From: Pedobacter frigiditerrae
GTDB lineage: Bacteria; Bacteroidota; Bacteroidia; Sphingobacteriales; Sphingobacteriaceae
DNA length: 64,000 nucleotides
Direction of reading: 5' to 3'
Assembly: GCF_004331645.1 (NCBI RefSeq)
Contig: NZ_SJSK01000001.1
Span: forward strand, 1,178,001-1,242,000
The notes under the pieces were generated by a model. It made no database searches, had not been told where the DNA came from, and saw only the letters and a list, made by a program, of their open reading frames with translations. The translations under genes were made by a program, and so were the position numbers. Shown in pieces: positions 9,452 to 18,934 of the stretch (position 1 is its first letter; each line of letters starts with the position of its first letter).

Positions 9452-10609
9452 ATGGATAAAAAAATTAAACTACTTCGCATAGTTACTCAAGCTGAGGTAG
9501 TACCATGGCATTTAAAAAATTTTATTGAGAGAGCTGAAAAAGACTATGATTTATATATAACAGGTGATAATGTTAGTAGATATAATGAAGTATATCCTTA
9601 TGTAACTTTTATTGATAATCAGATTTACAGAAAAGTATCTATTTATCATGATTTAAAGGCACTTTCGAAATTAATATTTATTTGTCTAAAAATACGTCCC
9701 CAAATCATGCATTCAATAATGCCTAAAGCGGGATTTTTAGGGGCTATTGCTGGCTTAATTTCGTTTATTCCTATACGGATACACACATTTACTGGACAGG
9801 TTTGGAATACTAAATCCGGTATAGGTAGAATGGCATATAAATTTTTAGATAGATTTGTACTACTGTGTAATACGGCTTGCCTTACCGATAGCCCTTCGCA
9901 GTCAAATTTTTTAGCACAAAATGGGTTTTTGGTAAAAGGAAAACCTATTGCATATTTAGGAAAAGGATCATTGTCAGGAGTAAACCTAGAAAAATTTGAT
10001 GTTTCGATTGTTAAAGACAGAAATGTTTTGAGAAAAGAACTTGGAATAGGAGAGAATGATTTTGTATATGTTTATCTTGCTCGAAAATCCTTAATTAAAG
10101 GCATTAAGGAAATATTTGAAAGTTTTAATCGCTTAGCTTTCCTACCTAATACTAAGCTATTGTTTATTGGTCCAGATGAGTCTAATGGCTATTTAGATGT
10201 ATTGTTTGAACAGTATTCAAATATTAAAGACAAAATTATAAGTTTGGGCATTGTAAAAGATCATGAAAAGTATCTTGCCATAAGTGATGTTTTGTGCTTG
10301 CCTAGTAGTAGTGAGGGGTTTGGGTCAGTTGTTATTGAGGCTTCGGTTTTAGGAGTGCCTGCTGTAGGTTTTGATATAGTTGGCTTACAAGATTCAATAG
10401 AAAATGATTTTTCAGGTATCTTAGTCCCATACAAGGATGTTGTTCGTTTTTCTGAAGCAATGTTAAAATTATATAAAGACGAAGAAAAATTAATGAAAAT
10501 GAAAGTTAATGCAAGAGACAGGGGGTTGAAGTATTTTTCTGCAGATGCAATTTACTCTTTTCAAAATCAATTTTATAAGTCATTAATTAAAGAAAAGTTA
10601 AATAAATGA
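9452..10609 (+). CDS. Family 4 glycosyltransferase
   Basis: 385 residues, GT-B fold. The N-terminal half contains KIRPQIMHSIMPKAGFLGAI, as in GT4 enzymes. The C-terminal half has YVYLARKSLIKGIKE (phosphate-binding region) and LPSSSEGFGSVVIEASVLG, the retaining GT4 E-x7-E motif. It should act in the cytoplasm on a lipid-linked acceptor. Its last four bases overlap the start of the next epimerase gene (ATGA), which indicates translational coupling. It resembles the glycosyltransferases found beside WbpV/WbpL-type pairs. Confidence 0.87.
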   Translation: MDKKIKLLRIVTQAEVVPWHLKNFIERAEKDYDLYITGDNVSRYNEVYPYVTFIDNQIYRKVSIYHDLKALSKLIFICLKIRPQIMHSIMPKAGFLGAIAGLISFIPIRIHTFTGQVWNTKSGIGRMAYKFLDRFVLLCNTACLTDSPSQSNFLAQNGFLVKGKPIAYLGKGSLSGVNLEKFDVSIVKDRNVLRKELGIGENDFVYVYLARKSLIKGIKEIFESFNRLAFLPNTKLLFIGPDESNGYLDVLFEQYSNIKDKIISLGIVKDHEKYLAISDVLCLPSSSEGFGSVVIEASVLGVPAVGFDIVGLQDSIENDFSGILVPYKDVVRFSEAMLKLYKDEEKLMKMKVNARDRGLKYFSADAIYSFQNQFYKSLIKEKLNK

Positions 10610-11508
10610 AAGTATTAATTACTGGAAGTTCTGGTTTTGTTGGACATAATTTATTAAAATACTTAGAAGAGAATGATTTCACTTTAAACTGCATAAATAG
10701 AAGGCAGTTAAATGACATAAATTCAGATACTATAACGGACAGTGACTCTATTGTCCATCTTGCAGGTAAAGCGCATGATTTAAAGAAAACATCGAACCCG
10801 GACGAGTATTATGAAATTAATTTTGAACTCACTAAAGCGCTATATGATTCATTCCTAGAATCTAAGGCTAAAAAATTTATTTTCATTAGTTCTGTAAAAG
10901 CAGTTGCTGATTCGGTTCAGGGATGGTTGGATGAAGAAGAAGTCCCAAATCCACAAACCCACTATGGAAAATCCAAGCAAATGGCCGAAACCTATATCCA
11001 GATGCAACCATTACCATTAGGCAAGAGTTTTTATATACTTCGGCCCTGTATGATTCATGGCCCTGGAAATAAAGGGAATTTAAATTTACTGTACCAGTTT
11101 GTGAAAAAAGGTATTCCCTACCCTTTAGCTGCTTTTAAAAATAAACGTTCTTTTTTGAGTGTTAAAAATTTGTGTTTCGTTATCCAAAGATTATTAGAAA
11201 CCGACATCCCTTCTGGCATATACAATGTTGCAGACGATGATGCCTTATCAACCAATGAAGTTGTTTCTATATTGGCAGAAGCGAGTGAGAAACGACCTAA
11301 ATTGTTACATATCCCAGTAAAAATTTTAGGTCTATCGGCTAAACTAGGGGATTTTTTAAAACTGCCCTTAAACACCGAAAGATTACAGAAATTAACAGAA
11401 AACTATTGCGTTTCTAATCAAAAAATAAAGCAAGCACTTCATGTCCAACTACCATTAAGTACTAGGGAAGGCCTCACGTTAACAGCGAAATCTTTTAACG
11501 ATAATTAA
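10606..11508 (+). CDS. NAD-dependent epimerase (WbpV/UDP-sugar 4-epimerase-like)
   Basis: 300 residues. GSSGFVG (7-13), SSVKA (~95-99) and Tyr120-x3-Lys124 (HYGKSK) mark an extended SDR. The gene is coupled to the preceding glycosyltransferase and lies directly before a WecA/WbpL-like transferase. The pair epimerase plus initiating transferase is known from O-antigen loci such as wbpV-wbpL, where the epimerase makes the sugar phosphate donor that starts the lipid-linked unit. The exact sugar is not readable from sequence. Confidence 0.82.
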   Translation: MKVLITGSSGFVGHNLLKYLEENDFTLNCINRRQLNDINSDTITDSDSIVHLAGKAHDLKKTSNPDEYYEINFELTKALYDSFLESKAKKFIFISSVKAVADSVQGWLDEEEVPNPQTHYGKSKQMAETYIQMQPLPLGKSFYILRPCMIHGPGNKGNLNLLYQFVKKGIPYPLAAFKNKRSFLSVKNLCFVIQRLLETDIPSGIYNVADDDALSTNEVVSILAEASEKRPKLLHIPVKILGLSAKLGDFLKLPLNTERLQKLTENYCVSNQKIKQALHVQLPLSTREGLTLTAKSFNDN

Positions 11509-11545
11509 TTTATGGGTTTACTTACCCTCATTAGCTAAAATCATT

Positions 11546-12511
11546 ATGTCTATTTTAATTACCATAATTTTATTGATTGCTTTATTTTTGATTGAATTGG
11601 CTTATTTTAGGATTGCTATGCGCTTTAAGATTATAGATCAGCCCAATGCACGAAGCTCACATAGCAACGTTACATTAAGAGGTGGAGGAATAATTTTTAG
11701 TATCGCGGGAGTGCTGTTTTTTACACAATCTGAATTTCAATTTCCATATTTCGTTTTAGGCTTATTTTTAATTTCAGTCATCAGCTTTTTGGATGATATT
11801 TTAACTTTAAACAATAAGGTACGTTTAACCATACACCTGATTTCTGTTTTACTAATTTTTTATCAGTGGAATTTATATGTTTTGCCATGGTATTGGCTAA
11901 TAGCAGCAGGAGTATTTGTCATAGGTACAATCAATGCCTACAACTTTATGGATGGCATTAATGGAATAACAGGAGGTTATAGCTTAATTACAATAGGCTC
12001 CCTGTTCTATATCAACACTAATGTGGTAGAATTTACTTCCAATGATTTGATAATTATAATTGGATTATCGCTGTTGGTATTTAATTTTTTCAATTTTCGC
12101 AAAAAAGCAAAATGTTTCGCCGGTGATGTGGGTAGTGTTAGTATCGCTTTTATCTTGGTTTTTTTAATTGGCCAATTAATCGTTACTGCTCAAAACATGA
12201 GTTATATATTCTTGTTATTGATCTATGGCTTAGATACAGGAATTACTGTGTTTTTTAGGCTAATTAGAAAAGAAAACATTTTCGAGGCTCACCGCACTCA
12301 TTTTTATCAGTTTTTGGCAAATGAAAAAAGAATATCGCACCCTTTAGTTTCGTTTTTATATATGATAGTGCAATTGGGAGTTAATTTTGCTTTGATCTTT
12401 CTCTTAGATAGCAACTTTTATTACGCATTTGGTCTAAGTTTTGGTATTTTAATGCTGTTTGTGTTCCTGAGATTTAAATTAGAAGGTAGACAAAAGCTTT
12501 TAGGCCTGTAA
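11546..12511 (+). CDS. Polyprenyl-phosphate sugar-1-phosphate transferase (WecA/WbpL-like)
   Basis: 321 residues, about ten membrane segments, MraY/WecA superfamily. NAYNFMDGINGITGG and FAGDVGSVSIAFI carry the catalytic aspartates, and EAHRTHFYQFLA is the cytoplasmic HxxH-type loop that closes the active site. It transfers a sugar-1-phosphate to undecaprenyl phosphate and so starts the repeat unit of this cluster. Placement right after the WbpV-like epimerase supports the assignment. Substrate is not assigned. Confidence 0.9.
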   Translation: MSILITIILLIALFLIELAYFRIAMRFKIIDQPNARSSHSNVTLRGGGIIFSIAGVLFFTQSEFQFPYFVLGLFLISVISFLDDILTLNNKVRLTIHLISVLLIFYQWNLYVLPWYWLIAAGVFVIGTINAYNFMDGINGITGGYSLITIGSLFYINTNVVEFTSNDLIIIIGLSLLVFNFFNFRKKAKCFAGDVGSVSIAFILVFLIGQLIVTAQNMSYIFLLLIYGLDTGITVFFRLIRKENIFEAHRTHFYQFLANEKRISHPLVSFLYMIVQLGVNFALIFLLDSNFYYAFGLSFGILMLFVFLRFKLEGRQKLLGL

Positions 12512-12632
12512 ATTTTATAATGCATACCCAATTATTCCTTCTTTCTATTGAAATTTCTTATTTGTTGAGGCCTAGTCGACATATTTTTTTTAAATTTGTT
12601 AATCTCGAGATTTATTTACGGTTTTTTGAAGT

Positions 12633-13622
12633 ATGCAGCCTATAGACTTAAGTATAATTATTGTAACCTTTAATACCGAAGAAGTCTCCTTAGCCTGTAT
12701 AAAGTCGATATATAACTCTACAGTAAATTATAGTTTTGAAGTAATTTTAGTAGATAACCACTCCGTAGACCATACGGTTAATAGAGTAAAGGAAGAATTT
12801 AGTGAAGTTATCCTTATCGAATCAGCTGTTAACCTTGGTTTTGCTAAAGGCGTTAATCTGGGTATAAAAAATGCTAAGGGAAAATATCTATTGTTACTTA
12901 ACAGTGATACTTTGCTTTACCAAGATACACTTGAGATTTTAATGCATACTGCAGTTTCCCAAAATCATTCTATTTTAGGCCCCACCTTGCTTAACCGCAA
13001 CCACACCATTCAGCGAAGCTGGTTTGATTTTCCCAGTACCATAAAGATATTTTTGCGACTAACCAACATGAGTATAGTGCTGTTTAAGTTAGTAAATAAT
13101 CCATTTTTCAGATGGCTCTTTTTTTGGAAAAAACCTGCTTTTTTATTGGAGGCAGATCATGTGGTTAACATGGATTATCTGTCTTTTGCTTGCATTTTGC
13201 TAAAAAGAGAAATAATTGAAAAGGTTGGGATGTTAGATGAAGAAATGGTTTTTTATCATGAAGATTGTGAGTTTGCCCTAAGAACAGCGAAAGAGAATTA
13301 TACGTTTGTTTATTGCTCTGGCGCCAAGGTAATCCATTTTGGGGGTACCTCTTCTGTAAATAACCCAGTTTTCTCGTTCGAAAGTGACATTAAGGGATTG
13401 TTGCACCTTTATAAAAAGCACTATAGTCAAAGTACTTTTGCAATGCTAAAGACAACAATTACCCTGGCCCTACGTTTTAGGGTTTTTTTGTGGAAATTCG
13501 GGTATTTTAGACGCATTCACAAGTTTTTAATCTATGAGGATCAAAAAGAACAAGTGCCTCAGCATCAGGATCTGCTTTTTAAATATAAAGAGCTTATAAA
13601 AAAGGTTAAGTCATACCGTTAG
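12633..13622 (+). CDS. Family 2 glycosyltransferase (rhamnosyltransferase-like)
   Basis: 329 residues. DLSIIIVTFNTEEVSLACI, DNHSVD (41-46), VNLGFAKGVNLGIKNAKG and LLNSDT (NSD at 90-92) are the motifs of the WbbL/rhamnosyltransferase-like GT2 group, and FYHEDCEFALR gives the catalytic ED. About 120 non-coding bases separate it from the initiating transferase and no promoter was convincing there. It is probably a cytoplasmic glycosyltransferase of the same pathway; the sugar is not known. Confidence 0.87.
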   Translation: MQPIDLSIIIVTFNTEEVSLACIKSIYNSTVNYSFEVILVDNHSVDHTVNRVKEEFSEVILIESAVNLGFAKGVNLGIKNAKGKYLLLLNSDTLLYQDTLEILMHTAVSQNHSILGPTLLNRNHTIQRSWFDFPSTIKIFLRLTNMSIVLFKLVNNPFFRWLFFWKKPAFLLEADHVVNMDYLSFACILLKREIIEKVGMLDEEMVFYHEDCEFALRTAKENYTFVYCSGAKVIHFGGTSSVNNPVFSFESDIKGLLHLYKKHYSQSTFAMLKTTITLALRFRVFLWKFGYFRRIHKFLIYEDQKEQVPQHQDLLFKYKELIKKVKSYR

Positions 13623-13695
13623 GCAATTAATTTAACTTATACGATTATCTTTCTTGTATCGATTGAGTATCTTTAGCGAAATTACTGCATGATGA

Positions 13696-15129
13696 ATGAG
13701 CAAAATCAATAACGAAATTTGGCGGGATGCTGTAAGATATTTGCCAGTAAAATTTTTACCGGGACTTTCAGGCTTGCTTACCATTTATGTGCTCACGCAT
13801 ACATTATCTACCACATTGTACGGCTATTATTCTTTCGTACTTGCAACAGTAATTTTGTTTGGCCAATTGGTTAATGGTTGGATAAACAGTGCTGTTATTT
13901 ATCTTTTTCCAGATTATAATAAAAATGCTAACGTGATGGTTCTTCACGTAAACGTTGTAGCCATACAGTTGGTTTTTTTTGTTTTTGGCTCCATTTGTTT
14001 TGTATTGACTAGTTATTTTGCAAATATCAATTTTGCCACTATAGCCATGGGGCTGCTGTTACTTTGTGCCCAAAGTTTTCTTAGTCTTTCTAATAGTTTT
14101 TTGCAGGTAGAAAGAAAGATTGGTATACAAGCCAAAGCAGCTAGCATTCAGAGTATTCTTCAGATCATCGGTGTAATCTGTTGTTATTACTTTTTTCAAC
14201 AAAATTTGCTGGTTGTTTTTTTTGCATTATTTTTTAGCTATTTCATGGCTAACCTCTATACGGTTTATGCAGAGGGTATCCTCCTCAAATTAATGCTACT
14301 TCCAATTTTTGGGTATGTTAAAAAAATACACATCAATAGGATACTAAGTTATGGCTTGCCTATTTGTGGTTGGCTTTTTGCCACGCAATTTTATACCTTG
14401 GGAGATAGAATTCTGTTTAAATACTTGAATTTTGATCTGCTAGTGGGTAATTACATTGCCTTTAAAGACCTGGCCATTGGTTTGTCGGCACTTATTACTA
14501 CCCCCTTACTATTGGCCAGTCACCCTATTATCATGAGAACCTGGAAAAAGGAAAAAGACAATAAGGATATTGAAAAGGTACTGTCTCAAAATATAGAATT
14601 ATTAATTAGCCTGTTTACTATCTGTTTTTGTGCCTTGTTACTTGTTGGCGAATGGTTTCTGGTAAAAATTGTTGATCAGGATTATTTTTTAAATGGTAAT
14701 TTAATGCTCTTAGTACTCCTGTCTGTTTTTTTTGCTGCTATTTCTTCCTATTTGCACAAGGGGCTGGAGGTGGCTGGCAAAACACTACTCATGTTAAAAA
14801 TTGCAATTGCGCTGTCGTTGCTGAGCTTTATTTTAAATATCTTTTCCATAGCCAACTATGGCATATTGGGCGCTTGTTTGGTGTCTATCTTAATCCAGCT
14901 GTTATATTGTTTGATCACGTATAGTTACTCAAAAAAAATATTCAGGATCAATTTTTCAATAAGTTTTATAGCTCAGCATCTATTTTTGGTTATTGTTGTT
15001 TATTTAGCAGTGTCAAATTTGTTATTTCTTAAAGCGTCTCTGCCATTTCGATTTATACTACTCTTTTTAGTTGTAGTTTATGTGCTTTTTAGTTCAAATA
15101 ATATTAAAAGATTGTTTCTTAAGCCCTAA
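13696..15129 (+). CDS. Polysaccharide flippase / membrane transporter (MOP superfamily)
   Basis: 477 residues with about 12-14 hydrophobic segments (for example LYGYYSFVLATVILFGQL and IFGYVKK loops typical of Wzx-like proteins). I chose the ATG at 13696 (MSKINNEIW) because the upstream ATG pair at 13689 lies in another frame. It is the second intact flippase of this cluster and shows no close similarity by eye to the one at 3924. It may export a different glycan or an alternative unit. A Wzi-like gene follows. Confidence 0.85.
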   Translation: MSKINNEIWRDAVRYLPVKFLPGLSGLLTIYVLTHTLSTTLYGYYSFVLATVILFGQLVNGWINSAVIYLFPDYNKNANVMVLHVNVVAIQLVFFVFGSICFVLTSYFANINFATIAMGLLLLCAQSFLSLSNSFLQVERKIGIQAKAASIQSILQIIGVICCYYFFQQNLLVVFFALFFSYFMANLYTVYAEGILLKLMLLPIFGYVKKIHINRILSYGLPICGWLFATQFYTLGDRILFKYLNFDLLVGNYIAFKDLAIGLSALITTPLLLASHPIIMRTWKKEKDNKDIEKVLSQNIELLISLFTICFCALLLVGEWFLVKIVDQDYFLNGNLMLLVLLSVFFAAISSYLHKGLEVAGKTLLMLKIAIALSLLSFILNIFSIANYGILGACLVSILIQLLYCLITYSYSKKIFRINFSISFIAQHLFLVIVVYLAVSNLLFLKASLPFRFILLFLVVVYVLFSSNNIKRLFLKP

Positions 15130-15244
15130 GGTTTCAATTAAGCCGATGTTAAGCGGCTATTATGCTTGGCTTATCAGTTTTTTACTTAAAAGAAATAGCA
15201 TATATTTAAAAATTGAAAATATGTTCATTTAAAATATCTTTATA

Positions 15245-16912
15245 ATGAAGTTTTGGTTGCTTTTTTTATTGGGTTTTGGTTTTACTTTTTGCCATGCCCA
15301 AACCGTTCCCGTTGGCATGTTAGAACAAGTAGATGATTATTATCGCAGACAGCAGGTGCTGGGTAACGATACTTCTAATAGATCTTATTTAATAAGACCC
15401 TTAAACCTGCCAAAGGTAGGGACTGATTCTAGTTTCGTTGAAAAATATTTACGGTCTCTATTATACCTATCTCCAAATAAAAAGCTGGCTTTGTATGTAT
15501 TGCCAGTAGTTTGGCAAAATCAGTTCAACAGCCATCATCCCTATGGGATTAATGATGGGGCCATGATTGGTGCCAAGGGTTTGCAAACCATGCTTTCGGC
15601 AGGTGTTTATGCACGTTTTGGCCCGGTGAGCTTTCAGTTTAAGCCAGAAGTGGTATGGGCGCAAAATAAATCATTTACCAAAATTTCTGACCAAAATTAT
15701 GACGTGCGTTTTAAAAATGCATATGCTAGCTATCGAAATAGAATAGATTTGCCAGAACAATTTGGCACAGGTACTTATCAAAAGTTTAATTTAGGGCAAA
15801 GTAGCCTGCTGTTAAACTTGGGTCCCATTTCTATGGGGGTTTCAAATGAAAATTTGTGGTGGGGTCCCGGCTTTAGAAACTCATTGCTTATGACTAATAA
15901 TGCAGCTGGTTTTAAGCATACCACTTTCCATACCAATAGACCAGTGCTTACCCCAATAGGCTCTTTTGAAACACAAGTTATAGGAGGTAGGTTAGATCAG
16001 TCTGGCGTGCCAATGCCTGCTGGTAATCAATATAAGGAAAAAGTAAAGGATTGGCGCTACCTATCAGCAATTGTCTTCACCTATCAACCCAAATGGTTGC
16101 CAGGTCTTTATTTAGGGTTTGATCGCTCGTTTATTGTAAACACCCGCGATATGGGAAACAAGTTTAGCGATTATCTCCCTATTTTTTCAAGTTTAGAAAA
16201 GAAAGCTTTTCAAGGCGCTGACCCTTCTGTAAACGAAGAAGACACAAAAAAACGAGACCAATATATTTCCTTTTTTGCAAAATGGGTAATGCCTGAGGCT
16301 AAAAGTGAGGTTTATTTGCAGTGGGGAAAGAATGACCATTCGTGGGATTTGAGGGATGCAATTGTAGAATTAGATCATACCCGTGCCTATGTAGCAGGTT
16401 TTAGAAAGTTGGTGCCTTATAGAGGTAAAGAAAATGAGTTTATACAAATCGCTTTAGAATTAACGCAGTTAGAGTCTACAAAAACAAGTACGTTAAGACC
16501 TACGCCTGCATGGTACACGCACCATCAACTAATAGATGGTTATACCAATGAGGGCCAGGTATTGGGTGCAGGTATCGGCCCAGGTAGTAATTTACAAACT
16601 TTAGAGCTAAGCTGGGTAAGTGGCTTAAAGCGCTTAGGCATACAATTTGAGCGTATGGTAAATCAAAATGACTTGTATTATGATGCTTATGCCAATGCCA
16701 TAGAGCCAAGACGGCATTGGGTAGATATTGATGCAACATTAAAAGGTGATTGGACATTTGGCCAGTTCTTGTTAAGCTCGCAATTAGGCCTTACGCATTC
16801 GTTAAATTATCAGTATAGATTTGAGAACGCAACTGCATATTGGGTATGGGATAAACAAAATGCAAACAATTTCCATGCAAAAATCGGTGTAGCTTATAAT
16901 TTTAAGTTGTAA
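15245..16912 (+). CDS. Wzi-like capsule assembly outer-membrane protein
   Basis: 555 residues with a signal peptide (MKFWLLFLLGFGFTFCHAQ). The body has alternating beta-strand texture, and VSNENLWWGPGFRNSLLM followed by TPIGSFETQVIGGRLD is the hallmark of the Wzi/CapsuleAssemblyWzi family, an 18-stranded beta-barrel that helps anchor capsule at the cell surface. It is the last gene of cluster 1, after flippase 2. Presence of Wzi suggests that at least one product of this cluster is capsule-like, although a Wzi-like barrel could also serve exopolysaccharide. Confidence 0.88.
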   Translation: MKFWLLFLLGFGFTFCHAQTVPVGMLEQVDDYYRRQQVLGNDTSNRSYLIRPLNLPKVGTDSSFVEKYLRSLLYLSPNKKLALYVLPVVWQNQFNSHHPYGINDGAMIGAKGLQTMLSAGVYARFGPVSFQFKPEVVWAQNKSFTKISDQNYDVRFKNAYASYRNRIDLPEQFGTGTYQKFNLGQSSLLLNLGPISMGVSNENLWWGPGFRNSLLMTNNAAGFKHTTFHTNRPVLTPIGSFETQVIGGRLDQSGVPMPAGNQYKEKVKDWRYLSAIVFTYQPKWLPGLYLGFDRSFIVNTRDMGNKFSDYLPIFSSLEKKAFQGADPSVNEEDTKKRDQYISFFAKWVMPEAKSEVYLQWGKNDHSWDLRDAIVELDHTRAYVAGFRKLVPYRGKENEFIQIALELTQLESTKTSTLRPTPAWYTHHQLIDGYTNEGQVLGAGIGPGSNLQTLELSWVSGLKRLGIQFERMVNQNDLYYDAYANAIEPRRHWVDIDATLKGDWTFGQFLLSSQLGLTHSLNYQYRFENATAYWVWDKQNANNFHAKIGVAYNFKL

Positions 16913-17032
16913 TGCTTGGAATAATACCTGACGTTATTTTTAGCTCTCTATTAAATTTGTTTAGAACCTTCTGTGTCACTTAACAAATTCGTCATTTCGA
17001 CGATAAGAGAACCTAGAATGGCTCATTATCCT

Positions 17033-17057
17033 ATGGTCGGTTTTATCACTGTACCAT
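17033..17057. repeat. REP-like imperfect palindrome, copy 1
   Basis: 25-bp imperfect inverted repeat of the form ATGGT-c-GGT-tttatc-ACT-gt-ACCAT. A closely related copy lies at 17584-17608, so the two flank the lipoprotein gene at 17091-17495. About 40 bases upstream (16992-17010) is GTCATTTCGACGATAAGAG, which I recall as part of a frequent intergenic repeat in Sphingobacteriaceae genomes. Confidence 0.5.
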
Positions 17058-17090
17058 TGTATTTTCGGCCTTAAATACTCATCGCTAAGC

Positions 17091-17495
17091 TTATTCATTC
17101 GGCAATACTTTAAAGCGTTGTGGCATGATCCTGTTGCCCATTTTAGTCTGGCAATGTAATACTCCATTTTCTACTTTATCAAAAACTATATTTAGCACAT
17201 CACCTTTTTTAAAAGGTAAGTCTTTAATGTTGCTTTCTAAAAAGAATACATTAATCTCACAGTCGTTTACCTGTTTAACTTCCGATTTAATAAAGTTTTT
17301 TCCAGCATTGTAATATTCCATGTGCCTATTCCCAGAAATAACGATATAAGCAGTTGTATCATCAGCATCTAGATATTTTAACTTAACGTTTCTTAAGTTT
17401 TTACAATCCAGTTTCTCTTGTTTTTGGCTGCAAGAAGAATAGATAGCAGCAAATGAGATAGCTGTTAACAGCATTAGAATTTTATATATCTTCAT
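17091..17495 (-). CDS. Uncharacterised lipoprotein
   Basis: 134 residues. MKIYKILMLLTAISFAAIYSSC is a lipoprotein signal with Cys22 as the lipidated residue, so the mature protein is anchored to a membrane and faces the periplasm or surface. The rest is soluble with no domain I recognise; it holds two further cysteines, in LDCKNL and NDCEIN, that could pair. The gene stands alone between two REP-like palindromes and points towards the Wzi gene. No function is assigned. Confidence 0.65.
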   Translation of the reverse strand: MKIYKILMLLTAISFAAIYSSCSQKQEKLDCKNLRNVKLKYLDADDTTAYIVISGNRHMEYYNAGKNFIKSEVKQVNDCEINVFFLESNIKDLPFKKGDVLNIVFDKVENGVLHCQTKMGNRIMPQRFKVLPNE

Positions 17496-17583
17496 TGAGC
17501 GTTTTGGGTTTAGTTGTTTCTCTATTCTGGTAAATTTAAGAAAATCTATATCAGAAATATTGCCCTATCGTTATCTTTATCTT

Positions 17584-17608
17584 ATGGTCGGTGTTATCAC
17601 CGCACCAT
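17584..17608. repeat. REP-like palindrome, copy 2
   Basis: ATGGT-c-GGTG-ttat-CACC-gc-ACCAT: a better-paired version of the element at 17033-17057, in the same orientation and 551 bases away. The two copies bracket the lipoprotein gene, a layout seen with REP/BIME-type hairpins. Confidence 0.5.
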
Positions 17609-17709
17609 GCATGAGCCTCTGGAGTTAATTACCCAAACTAAACTTAGTTTTGGTCTTCACGGTAACCACAAGAAAACCCGCTCCCAGATTAATCCCGTTT
17701 AAATAAAAA

Positions 17710-17735
17710 AGGCACCTGAATTTCTTCAAGCACCT
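17710..17735 (-). terminator. Weak intrinsic terminator candidate for the AraC-family gene
   Basis: On the minus strand an imperfect hairpin (AGGTGCTTGAA, loop GAAA, TTCAGGTGCCT, three mismatches) runs into TTTTTTATTT. It is downstream of the 18086-18934 gene, though about 350 bases away. Confidence 0.35.
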
Positions 17736-18085
17736 CTCTCAATTATCACAACAGGGTAGATGTTTTAATGCTGAGTTACAATTTTTTAATACGCAATACT
17801 TGGGCCTATCATTTTACTTTTTATATTACCACTATAACCAAAGGTAGGACCAAGTTGCGTAAGCCTAAGAGAAAGCAACCACTCTTCGGCAGGTCATCAT
17901 CCCTTATTAAATCAGTAAAATATAATGCCAAACCCATAATTTGCTTAATTCTGGTTAATTGGCTGTTATCCAAAAGATGCCATGGTAATAAATGCCCGTT
18001 TATGAGGAACTCAATACACGCCATGTTACCGAATGGTGCAAATATAAATAGCAGGGAGCAAAGCTACGCTGGGTTAAATGCTAGC

Positions 18086-18934
18086 TTACCTCTTCTTCCC
18101 AAACTCCTTCCGGTAAGCCATCGGTGTCATCCTGAATTCTTTTTTGAACAAGCGTATAAAGGAGCTCTCGTTCTCAAAGCCACATTGGGGTACGATGTTG
18201 CCTACCTTGGTAGCTGATTGCTGCAATAGTAAAGATGCTTGCTTCAATCGTAGTCGCGTGAGGTATTGCAGTGGCGTTAGTTCATAGGCACTGCGAAAGC
18301 AGCGGATGAAATGATATTGGGAGAGGTGTGCCAAATCAGCAAGTTGGGCGATGGTGATTTTTTCTTCGGGATGTTTGGTCATGTACGCCAATGCAAGCTT
18401 CAGTTTTTTATGCAGGTCTTTTTGGGTGGCCTCATGTGTGGCCGGTATTTGTTTGCCTGTTTGATATTGAGGTGCCTCAAACCAGGGCTTTTTCGGCCGG
18501 GTGGCGGGATAGCCATTCTTTTCGCGAAAGGCCTTGCGCTCGGGCGTGAAATTCCACCAGTTGAGTTTACTATCTGGGTGGTTGGCAAAATGTACCACAA
18601 GCCGAAACTGATCTTCAACACAAGGATCTATCCATACCCCTTTTTGCAATTCGTATTGATCGGTGAGCTTTGCCCCGTCCTTTCTTTTCAGGTCGCGTAG
18701 GGAATAATAGCCCATCCCAATCAGGTCATGCGCAAAGCGTATCCCGATTGAGGGAAGACTCTGAAACTCAGATAGCGCAAACAGCTCCATCGCCCTGATC
18801 TTTGAGGTATTAAGCAATTGCTGCAATACCTCTATTTTGTGCAGGTGCATTTCACTCTTCTTGATTTTCAGTGCCCGCAGCTTTTTCACTTCTGCCGGTG
18901 TTACATCTAGTGGATTGAGTTCCTCTTTAGTCAT
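18086..18934 (-). CDS. AraC-family transcriptional regulator with N-terminal helix-hairpin-helix domain
   Basis: 282 residues. Residues ~55-105 (LPSIGIRFAHDLIGMGYYSL and on) look like the helix-hairpin-helix 'pathogenicity locus'/Cdd1-type domain. Residues ~180-282 are a complete AraC double helix-turn-helix: ITIAQLADLAHLSQYHFIRC then CGFENESSFIRLFKKEF-MTP. It should bind DNA; the effector is unknown. Its start overlaps the end of the VOC gene by 8 bases, so the two form one transcript, with the VOC protein a possible ligand-linked partner. It points away from the surrounding polysaccharide genes. Confidence 0.8.
   Translation of the reverse strand: MTKEELNPLDVTPAEVKKLRALKIKKSEMHLHKIEVLQQLLNTSKIRAMELFALSEFQSLPSIGIRFAHDLIGMGYYSLRDLKRKDGAKLTDQYELQKGVWIDPCVEDQFRLVVHFANHPDSKLNWWNFTPERKAFREKNGYPATRPKKPWFEAPQYQTGKQIPATHEATQKDLHKKLKLALAYMTKHPEEKITIAQLADLAHLSQYHFIRCFRSAYELTPLQYLTRLRLKQASLLLQQSATKVGNIVPQCGFENESSFIRLFKKEFRMTPMAYRKEFGKKR

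Larger units (their letters stand above)
17496..18085. other. Intergenic stretch between lipoprotein and AraC-family gene
   Basis: No gene is convincing here. Open frames exist on both strands (17768-18217 plus, 17821-18024 minus) but overlap each other and the AraC gene and have no recognisable protein. The stretch holds REP-like copy 2 (17584-17608) and a weak hairpin with a minus-strand T-run (17710-17735). Confidence 0.5.

Noticed and set aside
15205..15245. Promoter TTG-N19-TATCTTTA before the Wzi-like gene
   Set aside because: The -7 box would sit directly at the start codon, leaving no leader; position makes it unlikely.
17768..18217. 149-codon plus-strand open frame
   Set aside because: Overlaps the AraC gene's 3' end on the other strand and a competing minus frame; the translation is basic and shows no domain.
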